Assembly: GCA_903924955.1 (NCBI GenBank)
Contig: CAIYDK010000105.1
Coordinates: forward strand, 1 to 43,814
Origin: an uncultured beta proteobacterium
GTDB taxonomy: Bacteria > Pseudomonadota > Gammaproteobacteria > Burkholderiales > Burkholderiaceae_C
Direction of reading: 5' to 3'
Length of the DNA stretch: 43,814 nt
The notes under the pieces: model-generated
The model's database searches: none
What the model was told of the DNA's origin: nothing
The model's input: only the letters and a program-made list of their open reading frames with translations
Shown here: positions 31,153-38,900 of the stretch, one piece after another
Layout of the letters: each line of letters starts with the position of its first letter
Numbering within the stretch: position 1 is the first letter of the stretch
Translations under genes and position numbers: made by a program

Positions 31153-31452
31153 ATGACTTCAGTCTCATCCATTGCACTTTCCGGTATGCAGGCAGCGCAA
31201 GCTGCACTGGATACATCTGCGCACAACGTAGCAAACGTAAGCACCCCGGCATTTCGCAGACAGCAAGTCATTCAGTCAGCACAAAGAGACGGCGGCGTAG
31301 CCACATCGCTTGGTCGTGCAACCAACGAAGGTGCAGCCCTGGAAACCGACATGGTTGCGCAACTCCAAGCCAAGAATGCGTTTTTGGCAAATCTGGCGGT
31401 CTTCAAAACCAGCAACCAAATGGCGGGCGCCCTCATCGACCATAAGGCCTGA
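31153..31452 (+). CDS. Mini flagellar rod/hook-like protein (FlgB/C/G terminal regions only)
   Basis: 99 residues. The N-terminus ([20 protein letters not shown], then [14 protein letters not shown]) is the D0 helix and consensus of flagellar rod/hook proteins (FlgC, FlgG, FlgE, with the usual N-N-x-A-N-x-x-T-x-x-F pattern in altered form). The C-terminus ([33 protein letters not shown]) is the matching C-terminal D0 helix. The middle domain found in real rod proteins is missing. Rod proteins polymerise through these two helices, so this could be a minimal rod-like subunit or an interacting regulator. No other flagellar gene is in the window. The ATG at 31153 has no clear ribosome binding site and overlaps the stop of a six-codon ORF (31136-31156). 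Confidence 0.75.
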   Translation: MTSVSSIALSGMQAAQAALDTSAHNVANVSTPAFRRQQVIQSAQRDGGVATSLGRATNEGAALETDMVAQLQAKNAFLANLAVFKTSNQMAGALIDHKA

Positions 31453-31502
31453 CGCCCCAATCGCGTGAAGGCTGCAGGGACTGCGCCGAGTGTTCGGGCA
31501 AA

Positions 31503-31514
31503 CGGGTAAAATCG
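31503..31514 (+). promoter_or_regulatory. Candidate -10 region upstream of the J-domain gene
   Basis: CGGGTAAAATCG, with the -10-like TAAAAT at 31507-31512, is the same word as seen before hisZ and purL. It lies in the 128-bp gap after the mini rod gene and 33 nt before a small leader ORF. No good -35 was found. Confidence 0.4.
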
Positions 31515-31545
31515 CGGCCCTACATCCCACGGAGTCCCTTCTTTC

Positions 31546-31584
31546 ATGCGATTCACTTGCACTCAGCCTCAGGCATTGGCTTGA
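31546..31584 (+). CDS. Putative 12-residue leader ORF before the J-domain gene
   Basis: ATG at 31546 opens a 12-codon frame ([12 protein letters not shown]) whose TGA stop (31582-31584) overlaps the TTG start of the J-domain gene in a TTGA junction. GGAG lies about 11 nt upstream, further than ideal. The J-domain gene has no ribosome binding site of its own, so translation of this leader could deliver ribosomes to it. It may equally be chance; no peptide similarity is recognised. Confidence 0.35.
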   Translation: MRFTCTQPQALA

Positions 31585-31862
31585 AAGACCATTACGCATC
31601 CCTTGGCGTCAGCAGCGCGGCCAGCTTGGCTGACATCAAAAAAGCCTTTCGCCAACAAGCATCACTTCACCACCCGGACCGCAATTCTGACCCGGGGGCA
31701 CCAGCCCGCTTTCGCACCGTGCAAGAGGCTTATGACGTATTGTCAGACGACGTCAAACGCCAGGCCTATGACGACAACCGGAGGCGCAACTTGCTAGACA
31801 GTCCAATCGACACCGCTCGGGACATTTGGAAAAACTATTTCAACCGTATTCTGGAAAACTGA
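31581..31862 (+). CDS. Stand-alone J-domain protein
   Basis: 93 residues from a TTG start ([11 protein letters not shown]), the usual beginning of DnaJ domains. The J domain covers almost the whole protein: helix [19 protein letters not shown], the essential HPD at residues 31-33, then [24 protein letters not shown]. It ends with a short helix ([20 protein letters not shown]) and has no Gly/Phe, zinc-finger or client-binding domains. Such proteins recruit DnaK/Hsp70 to one specific client through the tail or a partner. It is followed after 6 bp by three genes of unknown function, whose products are candidate partners. The frame is open upstream to a TTG at 31557, but that lacks family support. 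Confidence 0.85.
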   Translation: MKDHYASLGVSSAASLADIKKAFRQQASLHHPDRNSDPGAPARFRTVQEAYDVLSDDVKRQAYDDNRRRNLLDSPIDTARDIWKNYFNRILEN

Positions 31863-31868
31863 ACCCGC

Positions 31869-32396
31869 ATGAATATTTCTCCCTACTTTCGCCAGTTGCG
31901 TTCAGCCTACGCCGCCGAGCTTGACGACCTCACCTTCGACTCCGAAGGCAAGAACATACTGGACAAGCGCCTGACCCAGCGGCGCAAGGAAATTGATTTC
32001 CTCATGAGCATGATGGAAATCAGCCCCGAAATGGTGGCAGCGGTGTTTCACAAAGGGTTTCGTTTCACTTCAAACCGGATGATGGACCATCTGCTGACAC
32101 TGGAGTCGGACGAACTTCCCGAGTGGGCTAGCCTGTCACAAACCATAGAGATGGCTCCGTGGACGAGCGCATTAGCGGCCACCATCCAAAAACAGCCCAT
32201 GGGTGACTGGTTTTTGACCGTTGCTGCGGCCCTTGAGTACATGTTCTACAAACCCGAGCACGCCCAGGCCAGCGATGCTAATGAAGAGGAAGACCAGGAC
32301 GACGAACCTCTGGACGAAGAAGAGCGCGATGCCAAAGCCCGCGAGGAAGCCGGTGCCGACTGGATGGTCGAGCAAGGCTTTGACCGCAAGGAGTAA
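31869..32396 (+). CDS. Conserved-type hypothetical protein with acidic C-terminus (unknown 1)
   Basis: 175 residues. I do not recognise a domain. Residues 1-135 look helical and soluble (MNISPYFRQLRSAYAAELDD, RRKEIDFLMSMMEISPEMVA, then WFLTVAAALEYMFYK). Residues 138-165 are strongly acidic (EEEDQDDEPLDEEERDAK), and a short end (GADWMVEQGFDRKE) follows. There is no signal peptide or clear membrane segment, so it is probably cytoplasmic. It begins 6 bp after the J-domain gene, consistent with an operon, and is followed by an 85-bp gap holding a C-rich repeat. Confidence 0.7.
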   Translation: MNISPYFRQLRSAYAAELDDLTFDSEGKNILDKRLTQRRKEIDFLMSMMEISPEMVAAVFHKGFRFTSNRMMDHLLTLESDELPEWASLSQTIEMAPWTSALAATIQKQPMGDWFLTVAAALEYMFYKPEHAQASDANEEEDQDDEPLDEEERDAKAREEAGADWMVEQGFDRKE

Positions 32397-32400
32397 GCAT

Positions 32401-32467
32401 GAACCCCCAAGCTCACATTCGTTCGCTGCCCCCCAAGGGGGCGCTTTCCTCCTTTGAGGCGGCTCTA
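32401..32467. repeat. Comamonadaceae-type C-rich interspersed repeat
   Basis: The segment starts CCCCCAAGCTCAC and continues CGTTCGCTGCC, then a strong hairpin GCCCCC-CAA-GGGGGC (32428-32442) and CTCCTTTGAGGCGG. I recognise this as a repeat that recurs between genes in Acidovorax/Rhodoferax/Polaromonas-type genomes. It separates unknown 1 from unknown 2 and could act as a partial terminator or mRNA stabiliser. Only one copy is in this window. Confidence 0.6.
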
Positions 32468-32481
32468 CAGGAGTAAACACC

Positions 32482-33228
32482 ATGAGTAACCTCGCCCTCA
32501 TCGCAAAAACTCAAAGCCTCATAGCCGCTGGTGACATTGTTGGTGCCGAATCGGCCCTGGTGGAATTGGCCGACGCCGAGGGCGACGGCGCCCTAATGGT
32601 GGTGCTGGAGCAGTTACCCGCCAAAGACATCCTGGCCGTGATTCGTGAGTATGACAACTCCAAGGAGTCGGTCATCAACCTGCTGGTGACACCCGAAATA
32701 TTTGCCCGCGCCATCGTCATTGAAAAGCAGTACAAAGACCTGACCCGAACCCACTTGCGCGGCATGGTGAACTCGGTCATCTTCCGGGAGGATGCCAATC
32801 CGGTCGATTTCTTAACTGCCATTGGCGAGCTTGAAGGCGGCAGTGACGCGTTGGCCGATTATTTTTCTGAAAAATGGAGCCGCATCGAAGCCTTTGCCCG
32901 CACCGGTACCTTTGACTCGATGGAAGACGATGGCGAAATGATGTCCGAAACCGCCTTGTTGTCTTCAGCCTATGTGCCAGCAAAACTGGAACTCGAAGAA
33001 GTGGCCGATCAGGACTGGATGCAGATGGCCTGGTTGTTGCGGTACGAATGCCCCGACCTGTTTATTGAAACCGTCATGGTGCTGCGCGCCAAAGCCCGCG
33101 CCCACGACATGGGACTTGACGAAGAAGAGGAAGCCGAAGAGGACGACGGCAAGGTCGAAACGGGCGACACCGACCGCGGCAAAGCCACCCCCGCCGCGCG
33201 CGATGACGACGAGGAATCTGCAATTTGA
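32482..33228 (+). CDS. Hypothetical helical protein with acidic tail (unknown 2)
   Basis: 248 residues, ATG at 32482 with AGGAG 8 nt upstream. No named domain is recognised. Residues 1-95 are short helical repeats (GDIVGAESALVELADAEG, ALMVVLEQLPAKDILAVIRE, SVINLLVTPEIFARAIV) whose layout loosely recalls the superhelical N-domain of MgtE magnesium channels; this is a weak impression only. Residues 205-248 are acidic and disordered (LDEEEEAEEDDGKVETGD). Its stop overlaps the TTG start of the next gene (TTGA), so the two are probably translationally coupled. Confidence 0.7.
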   Translation: MSNLALIAKTQSLIAAGDIVGAESALVELADAEGDGALMVVLEQLPAKDILAVIREYDNSKESVINLLVTPEIFARAIVIEKQYKDLTRTHLRGMVNSVIFREDANPVDFLTAIGELEGGSDALADYFSEKWSRIEAFARTGTFDSMEDDGEMMSETALLSSAYVPAKLELEEVADQDWMQMAWLLRYECPDLFIETVMVLRAKARAHDMGLDEEEEAEEDDGKVETGDTDRGKATPAARDDDEESAI

Positions 33229-34460
33229 AACCCCACGGCGTTTCGCTGTTCGATGCCCGGCCCTTCTTTGAGAAGGCGCTGGTCTACGGCGTGCAGCACG
33301 GCATTCTGGACGCCGCCCGGCTGGATGCCATGCGCAACGACGCTCCCAAAGGCATGGTGCAAATTGCCCGCTACTTTGGCACCGAGTTTTTGCGCCCCGA
33401 GTTGGAGAAGGCGCGGGACCGCATGGTCAATCTGGTCAGTCTTTATCTGGAAGACAGCACCGATGGCGATCTGCGCCGGGCCGCAGAATCGCTGCGTGAC
33501 CACTCCTTTCTGTCGCGCTCCAAAGGCGGCTCAGATATGCTCAAGGCCCTGATCGCCATGCCGCAGAACAGCCATTTCGGCATGCATGAGTCCTCTGAAT
33601 TTACCGAGGAACAGATTCCGCTTCTAGCCAAGTGGACACTGCGCAGTCTGCCTGAATACCAGGCCGAATTGGCCCTGCGCAGCCAGATTGCCCGACTAGT
33701 GGATGCAGCCGTCTGGTTCGCCGAAGCGCTGGGGCAGGATGTCTCTGACCTGGAGGAGGCTGGCAAAGACGCCGAGGCGGTCATCCGCACCGGCCTGCTG
33801 GCACTAGCCGCACGCCGCAAGGACATGCCCGACTGGGTGGCCTTTGAAAAAATGATTGTGGCGCTTCGCAAAAAACACGCGAGCACCGGCACTGCGCAAA
33901 CGGGGTCAGCCGCCAATTTTCCCGGCATTACCCTGCCCAAAGGCCTGCCAGAGCTGTACCGGGACATGGTTGAAGGTGTCCGCCAGTCGGTGGTGGCCGA
34001 CCTTCCCAAGATTTTGGACCCTGATCTGCCGCCACGCAAACTGTTTGACCAGACCCCTGCCTTCATGGGGCGCTATTTCTGGCGTGAAGACGCCTTGAAT
34101 GAGGTGGACCACTTCGAGCGCGCAACATCGGCCACATGGGACAAGGCAACCGGGGGCCACTGTGATGAAAGTTCGCTACTAACCTTGTTTTTGTGCTTGG
34201 CCGCGGGGAGCACTCCGAAGACTCTGCTAACAGAAAAGTCGGCCTCAACGCTGGTGCGCAAGATTCGCAAAACAGGTCTGCAGGCAGATTTGGCACAGCA
34301 ATTCATTCTCAACCACGCCCCGCAGGACTACCAAGGTGACTACCTGGAGCTCTGGGAGTCCTTTATTGCCGAAGCCATGCCCACCCTGCAAAGTGACTTT
34401 GACTACGCGCTCAAAGATGCTCTGGCCCTGTTGCGACGCGAGTGCAATATTGGCGCCTGA
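33225..34460 (+). CDS. Hypothetical protein, 411 residues (unknown 3)
   Basis: I do not recognise a family. It starts at TTG 33225 inside a TTGA overlap with unknown 2 (MKPHGVSLFDARPFFEKALV). It is soluble and mostly helical, with no signal peptide or membrane segment. Segments that may be useful for a search are YGVQHGILDAARLDAMRNDA, PKGMVQIARYFGTEFLRPEL, the AMPQNSHFGMHESSEFTEEQ stretch near residue 110, and LYLEDSTDGDLRRAAESL. A His/Cys/Asp/Glu cluster (GGHCDES, about residue 315) could bind metal, but that is a guess. Base composition is like its neighbours. It is probably in one operon with the J-domain gene and unknowns 1 and 2. Confidence 0.72.
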   Translation: MKPHGVSLFDARPFFEKALVYGVQHGILDAARLDAMRNDAPKGMVQIARYFGTEFLRPELEKARDRMVNLVSLYLEDSTDGDLRRAAESLRDHSFLSRSKGGSDMLKALIAMPQNSHFGMHESSEFTEEQIPLLAKWTLRSLPEYQAELALRSQIARLVDAAVWFAEALGQDVSDLEEAGKDAEAVIRTGLLALAARRKDMPDWVAFEKMIVALRKKHASTGTAQTGSAANFPGITLPKGLPELYRDMVEGVRQSVVADLPKILDPDLPPRKLFDQTPAFMGRYFWREDALNEVDHFERATSATWDKATGGHCDESSLLTLFLCLAAGSTPKTLLTEKSASTLVRKIRKTGLQADLAQQFILNHAPQDYQGDYLELWESFIAEAMPTLQSDFDYALKDALALLRRECNIGA

Positions 34461-34540
34461 GTCAAGTTCTTTTTGCTCCAATTGCAGCCCTGCCGGTAAT
34501 CCGCTACAGTGCAACGAGTTCAGTCAACGAGGGAGTCACG

Positions 34541-34768
34541 ATGATCAATAAGCCGCACGAGCCGGCCTCAAAATCTGAACCAGAATCGGATCGTTATATG
34601 CCTGGGGACCCCATTCCGGTTGCTGACGCGGTTGAAGCAGATACCGAGTCTGCCTGGGCGCATTTCTCAGGTTTAGCCCAAACAGAGGAGCCCGATTTCG
34701 CCGATACGGTTCCGGCCTCCGCAGACGAAGAGCAAGCGATTCAACGCCTGTACAAAAAACCCATCTGA
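34541..34768 (+). CDS. Small acidic hypothetical protein (75 residues)
   Basis: ATG at 34541 with a good GAGGGAG site 5 nt upstream. The sequence is hydrophilic and acidic (SKSEPESDRYMPGDPIPVAD, then EADTESAWAHFSGLAQTEEP) and ends QAIQRLYKKPI. It is likely disordered; no domain is recognised. It follows unknown 3 by 80 bp and precedes the thioredoxin-fold lipoprotein by 15 bp. Confidence 0.65.
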   Translation: MINKPHEPASKSEPESDRYMPGDPIPVADAVEADTESAWAHFSGLAQTEEPDFADTVPASADEEQAIQRLYKKPI

Positions 34769-34783
34769 AAACCCATTAATTTT

Positions 34784-35365
34784 ATGCATTTGAATCGCCT
34801 CTTTTTAGTATCCCTTGCCCTCTTCGCGCTACTGGTGAGCGGCTGCTCCAAGCAAGAGACTCCAGAGTCCGGTCGGGCTGGCAAACGCGAAGTAACCGTG
34901 CAGGCTGTTGCGGCAGAGGCAAAGGGCTTCACGGTGGGCGCGCTGATGAGCGCCCATACCGTCTACGTCTTCTTCGACCCGCAATGCCCCCATTGCGGTC
35001 ACCTCTGGCAGGCATCTACCCCGCTACACAAAAAAGTCAAATTTGTATGGATCCCGGTGGCCTGGATCAATGCATCCAGTCTTTCTCAGGGTGCTGCACT
35101 CTTGACCGCCACAAACCCCGCTGCGTTAATGACCGAGCATGAAGCCTCGCTGCTGGCGGGTCAGGGGGGCATTGCCGCATCGGCGAGTGTGTCGTCCGAA
35201 GTCGAGCAATCCATCAAAGCCAACACCAAGCTACTGAACAGCCTGGGTGCCGAGTCGGTGCCCTTTATCGTGGTCAAGAACGCCGTCACGGGCCAGACTA
35301 TCGCCAAAGATGGTGCACAGACGACCGCAGCGCTGGCCGAGATGATCGGGGTTGATCCGTCCTGA
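34784..35365 (+). CDS. Thioredoxin-fold lipoprotein with CPHC motif (DsbC/DsbG/DsbA-like)
   Basis: 193 residues. The lipoprotein signal has lipobox VSGC (Cys21), and a linker to about residue 45 precedes a thioredoxin-like domain with the redox motif C68-P-H-C71 in FFDPQCPHCGHLW. The cis-Pro region is GAESVPFIVV, preceding a C-terminal helix. The CPHC motif is that of DsbA; the short length, absence of a long dimerisation domain and sequence around WIPVAWINASSLSQGAALL recall the DsbG/C catalytic half. It should act as a thiol-disulfide oxidoreductase tethered in the periplasm; the client is unknown. It converges on the glutathione peroxidase gene. Confidence 0.82.
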   Translation: MHLNRLFLVSLALFALLVSGCSKQETPESGRAGKREVTVQAVAAEAKGFTVGALMSAHTVYVFFDPQCPHCGHLWQASTPLHKKVKFVWIPVAWINASSLSQGAALLTATNPAALMTEHEASLLAGQGGIAASASVSSEVEQSIKANTKLLNSLGAESVPFIVVKNAVTGQTIAKDGAQTTAALAEMIGVDPS

Positions 35366-35367
35366 CC

Positions 35368-35399
35368 CGCTGGCAGTTGCCACTACTTGGTAGCCAGCG
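35368..35399. terminator. Possible bidirectional terminator hairpin
   Basis: CGCTGGC at 35368-35374 pairs with GCCAGCG at 35393-35399 around an 18-nt loop, between the convergent stops of the thioredoxin-fold gene and the glutathione peroxidase gene. There is no clear U-tract on either side, and it overlaps the stop codon of the latter. Weak call. Confidence 0.3.
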
Positions 35400-35958
35400 C
35401 TTTCTCAAGCGCGGCCACCAGATTCGTGTTGTCTGGCTCCACACTGCTGGTATAGCTGGCAGCCACCTTGCCGCTGCGGTCCACCAGGAACTTGTGAAAA
35501 TTCCATTTCGGCTCGACCTGTGTCGCCTTCAATAAATCGGTGTACAGCGCATTGCGCCCCGACCCTTTGACATCGGACTTGGCAAACATGGGAAACTTCA
35601 CGCCATAGGTGTTGAAACAGAAGTCCGCGATTTCCTTGGACGACCCCGGCTCCTGCTTGCCAAACTGGTTGGACGGAAACCCCAGCACCACCAGTCCTTT
35701 GCCCTGGTACTTGGCATGCAGTGCCTCCAACCCCTCGTACTGGCTGGTAAAGCCGCAATAGCTGGCCGTGTTGACCACCAGTAGCACCTTGCCAGCGTAT
35801 TGGCACAGGTTTTGGGGGGCATCATCCTGCAAACGGGGAAATTCGTGCTGCAGGATGGCAGGGCAAGCGCCCGCTGTCTGCGCCATGGCCGCAGGCATGC
35901 AAAAAAGGACGCCCGCAGTAGCTAACAGGGTCAAGGAAGAGGCGGTTGGGAGTTTCAT
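35383..35958 (-). CDS. Exported glutathione peroxidase family protein
   Basis: 191 residues from the ATG at 35958. It has a signal peptide (about 1-26, ending MPAAMAQ), so the product is periplasmic. The peroxidatic residue is Cys68 in NTASYCGFTSQYEGLEALH (Cys, not Sec). The Gln of FPSNQFGKQEPGS and the Trp of KWNFHKFLVDRSG complete the catalytic triad. It reduces hydroperoxides, in bacteria usually with thioredoxin-like donors, so the CPHC lipoprotein encoded next to it on the opposite strand is a conceivable partner. Located 29 bp after purL in the same direction. The frame extends to 36063, but the signal peptide fixes the start. Confidence 0.92.
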   Translation of the reverse strand: MKLPTASSLTLLATAGVLFCMPAAMAQTAGACPAILQHEFPRLQDDAPQNLCQYAGKVLLVVNTASYCGFTSQYEGLEALHAKYQGKGLVVLGFPSNQFGKQEPGSSKEIADFCFNTYGVKFPMFAKSDVKGSGRNALYTDLLKATQVEPKWNFHKFLVDRSGKVAASYTSSVEPDNTNLVAALEKALATK

Positions 35959-35987
35959 GCAACCATTATGGTTGCCTTGCAAAGCCC

Positions 35988-38900
35988 CTACCCGACCCAG
36001 CGTCTTGCGTTGTGCCAGAGTTGCATCCACGGGCTGTGCGCATTCGCATCCAGCCCATTCCAACTCATCTGGATATTGCGAAACACCCGTTCCGGGTGCG
36101 GCATCATGGCGGTGAAGCGGCCGTCCGCGGTCGTGACCGCCGTCAAACCACCAGGGCTGCCATTCGGATTGAACGGGTAAGCCTCCGTCGCATTACCGGC
36201 ATTGTCGGTAAAGCGCATCGCAGCGATGGCTTTGTCCGCATTGCCACGGTATTTGAAGTTGGCATAGCCCTCGCCGTGCGCCACGGCAATGGGCATGCGG
36301 CTACCCGCCATACCGGCAAAGAACAGCGATGGCGACTCCAGCACCTCGACCATCGAGAATCGCGCCTCAAAGCGCTCGCTCTGGTTGGTGGTGAAACGCG
36401 GCCAGTCCTGCGCACCCGGAATAATGTCGGCCAGTTCGGCAAACATCTGGCAGCCATTGCACACGCCCAGACCAAAGGTGTCGGCACGACCGAAAAACGC
36501 CTTGAACTGGTCGGAAAGTGCTGAATTGAAGGTGATGGAGCGGGCCCAACCAATGCCGGCGCCCAAAGTGTCGCCATAGCTGAAGCCTCCGCAGGCGACC
36601 ACGCCCTGAAAGTCCGCCAACTTGGCGCGACCGGTTTGCAGATCGGTCATGTGGACGTCAAAGGCTTCAAAACCCGCTTCGGTGAAGGCGTAGGCCATTT
36701 CCACATGGGAGTTGACACCCTGCTCGCGCAATACGGCGACCTTAGGGCGACTGGTGAGAATCGAAGGCGCTATTATTTTAGTAGCTGCTTGCGCATAATC
36801 CACGGGGGCTTTCGCCTGATTTGGCAGGTAAATATGCAGGCCCGGGTCAATCGCAGCACCGGCCGCAGTATGTTCCGAGTCGGCGCAAGCCGGGTTGTCA
36901 CGTTGTTGGCAAATCTTCCAGCTCACGGCGTCCCAAACCTGGTGCAAATCAACCAATGGCGCCTTGAAGATGGCCTTGGCATCACGCCAGACTTGCAACT
37001 CGTTCTTACCGGCATCGATTTCGCTTGAGGCCGGGCGGGTTTTGCCGACAAAGTGGCTAAACGCGGACAGACCATGCTCACGCAGCGTCTGCATCACCTC
37101 GCTACGCTGCGCCGTGCGCACCTGCAGCACGACGCCCAGCTCTTCGTTGAACAGTGCCTTGAGCGTCAGCTCTTCGCGGCGGGCACCCACCTGCCCCGCC
37201 CAGTTCTTGCTGTCGCCCACATCCATGCGGCTATCGGTGATGCCATCGCCCTCCGTGACGAGCATGTCCACGTTCAGGGCCACGCCCACCCGCCCGGCAA
37301 AGGCCATCTCGGCAACAGCAGCCAGCAGGCCACCGTCGCTGCGGTCGTGGTAAGCCAATATCTTGCCCTGGCCCCGCAAAGTGTTGACGGCATTGACCAA
37401 ATTGACCAGGTCTTTGGCGTTGTCCAGGTCGGGCACCGCGTCACCGACTTGATCCAGCGTTTGCGCCAGGATGCTGGTGGCCATGCGGTTCTTGCCATGA
37501 CCCAAATCCACGAGCACCAAAGTGGTGTCTTCCTGTGCATTCAACTGAGGCGTCAGCGTGCCGCGCACATCGGCCAGCGTGGCGAAAGCAGTAACGATCA
37601 GGGAGACTGGGGATGTCACCTTCTTGTCGGAGCCATCGACCTTCCACTGCGTGCGCATGGACAGCGAATCCTTGCCCACGGGGATGGAGATGCCCAAGGC
37701 AGGGCACAACTCCAGCCCGACTGCTTTGACTGTGGCGTACAGCGCGGCATCCTCGCCCGGTTCGCCGCAGGCCGCCATCCAGTTGGCCGACAGTTTGACG
37801 CGCGGCAAATCGATGGGGGCGGCCAGCAGGTTGGTGATGGCTTCGGCCACCGCCATGCGGCCCGAAGCCGGTGCGTCCAACGCCGCCATGGGTGTGCGTT
37901 CGCCCATGGACATGGCTTCGCCGGCAAAACCCTTGAAATCAGCCAGCGTCACGGCGCAATCCGCCACGGGCACCTGCCAGGGGCCCACCATCTGGTCGCG
38001 GTGCGTCAAGCCACCCACCGTGCGGTCGCCAATGGTGATCAGAAAACGCTTGGAGGCTACGGTGGGGTGCGCCAGCACATCGATAACCGCTTTTTGCAGA
38101 TCCACGCCGGTCAGATCCAGCGGCTTGAACGCGCGCGACACGGTTTTCACATCGCGGTGCATTTTGGGTGGCTTGCCTAGCAAGACGTTCATCGGCATAT
38201 TGACTGGTGACTCGGCTCCCTCGTCCACCAGTTGCAAATCGCGCTCATCGGTGGCCACTCCGATCACAGCAAACGGGCAACGCTCACGTTCGCACAATGC
38301 CGAGAACTGCTGCAGCGACTCGGGCGCAATGGCCAGCACGTAGCGTTCCTGGCTTTCGTTACACCAGATTTCCTTGGGCGCCATGCCGGATTCTTCCAGC
38401 TTGATGGCTCGCAAATCAAAGCGGGCACCGCGCCCGGCGTCGTTGGTCAACTCGGGAAATGCGTTGCTCAAACCACCGGCACCCACGTCGTGAATGGCCA
38501 GAATCGGGTTGCTGCCAGCCTGAATCCAGCACTGGTTGATAACCTCTTGTGCCCGGCGCTCGATCTCGGGGTTGCCACGCTGTACCGAGTCAAAGTCCAG
38601 ATGGGCCGCGTTGGCACCTGTAGCCATGGAGCTGGCCGCGCTGCCGCCCATGCCGATGCGCATGCCAGGGCCGCCCAGCTGAATCAGCAGGCTGCCAGCA
38701 GGAAATTCAATCTTGTGGGTCTGGGTGGCGTCGATCACGCCCAGGCCACCGGCAATCATGATGGGCTTGTGGTAGCCGCGCTGCACGGTGTCCACATTGC
38801 TGGCAACCGATTGCTCGTATTCGCGGAAGTAGCCCAGCAGGTTGGGTCGGCCAAACTCGTTGTTGAACGCGGCACCACCCAGCGGGCCCTCGGTCATGAT

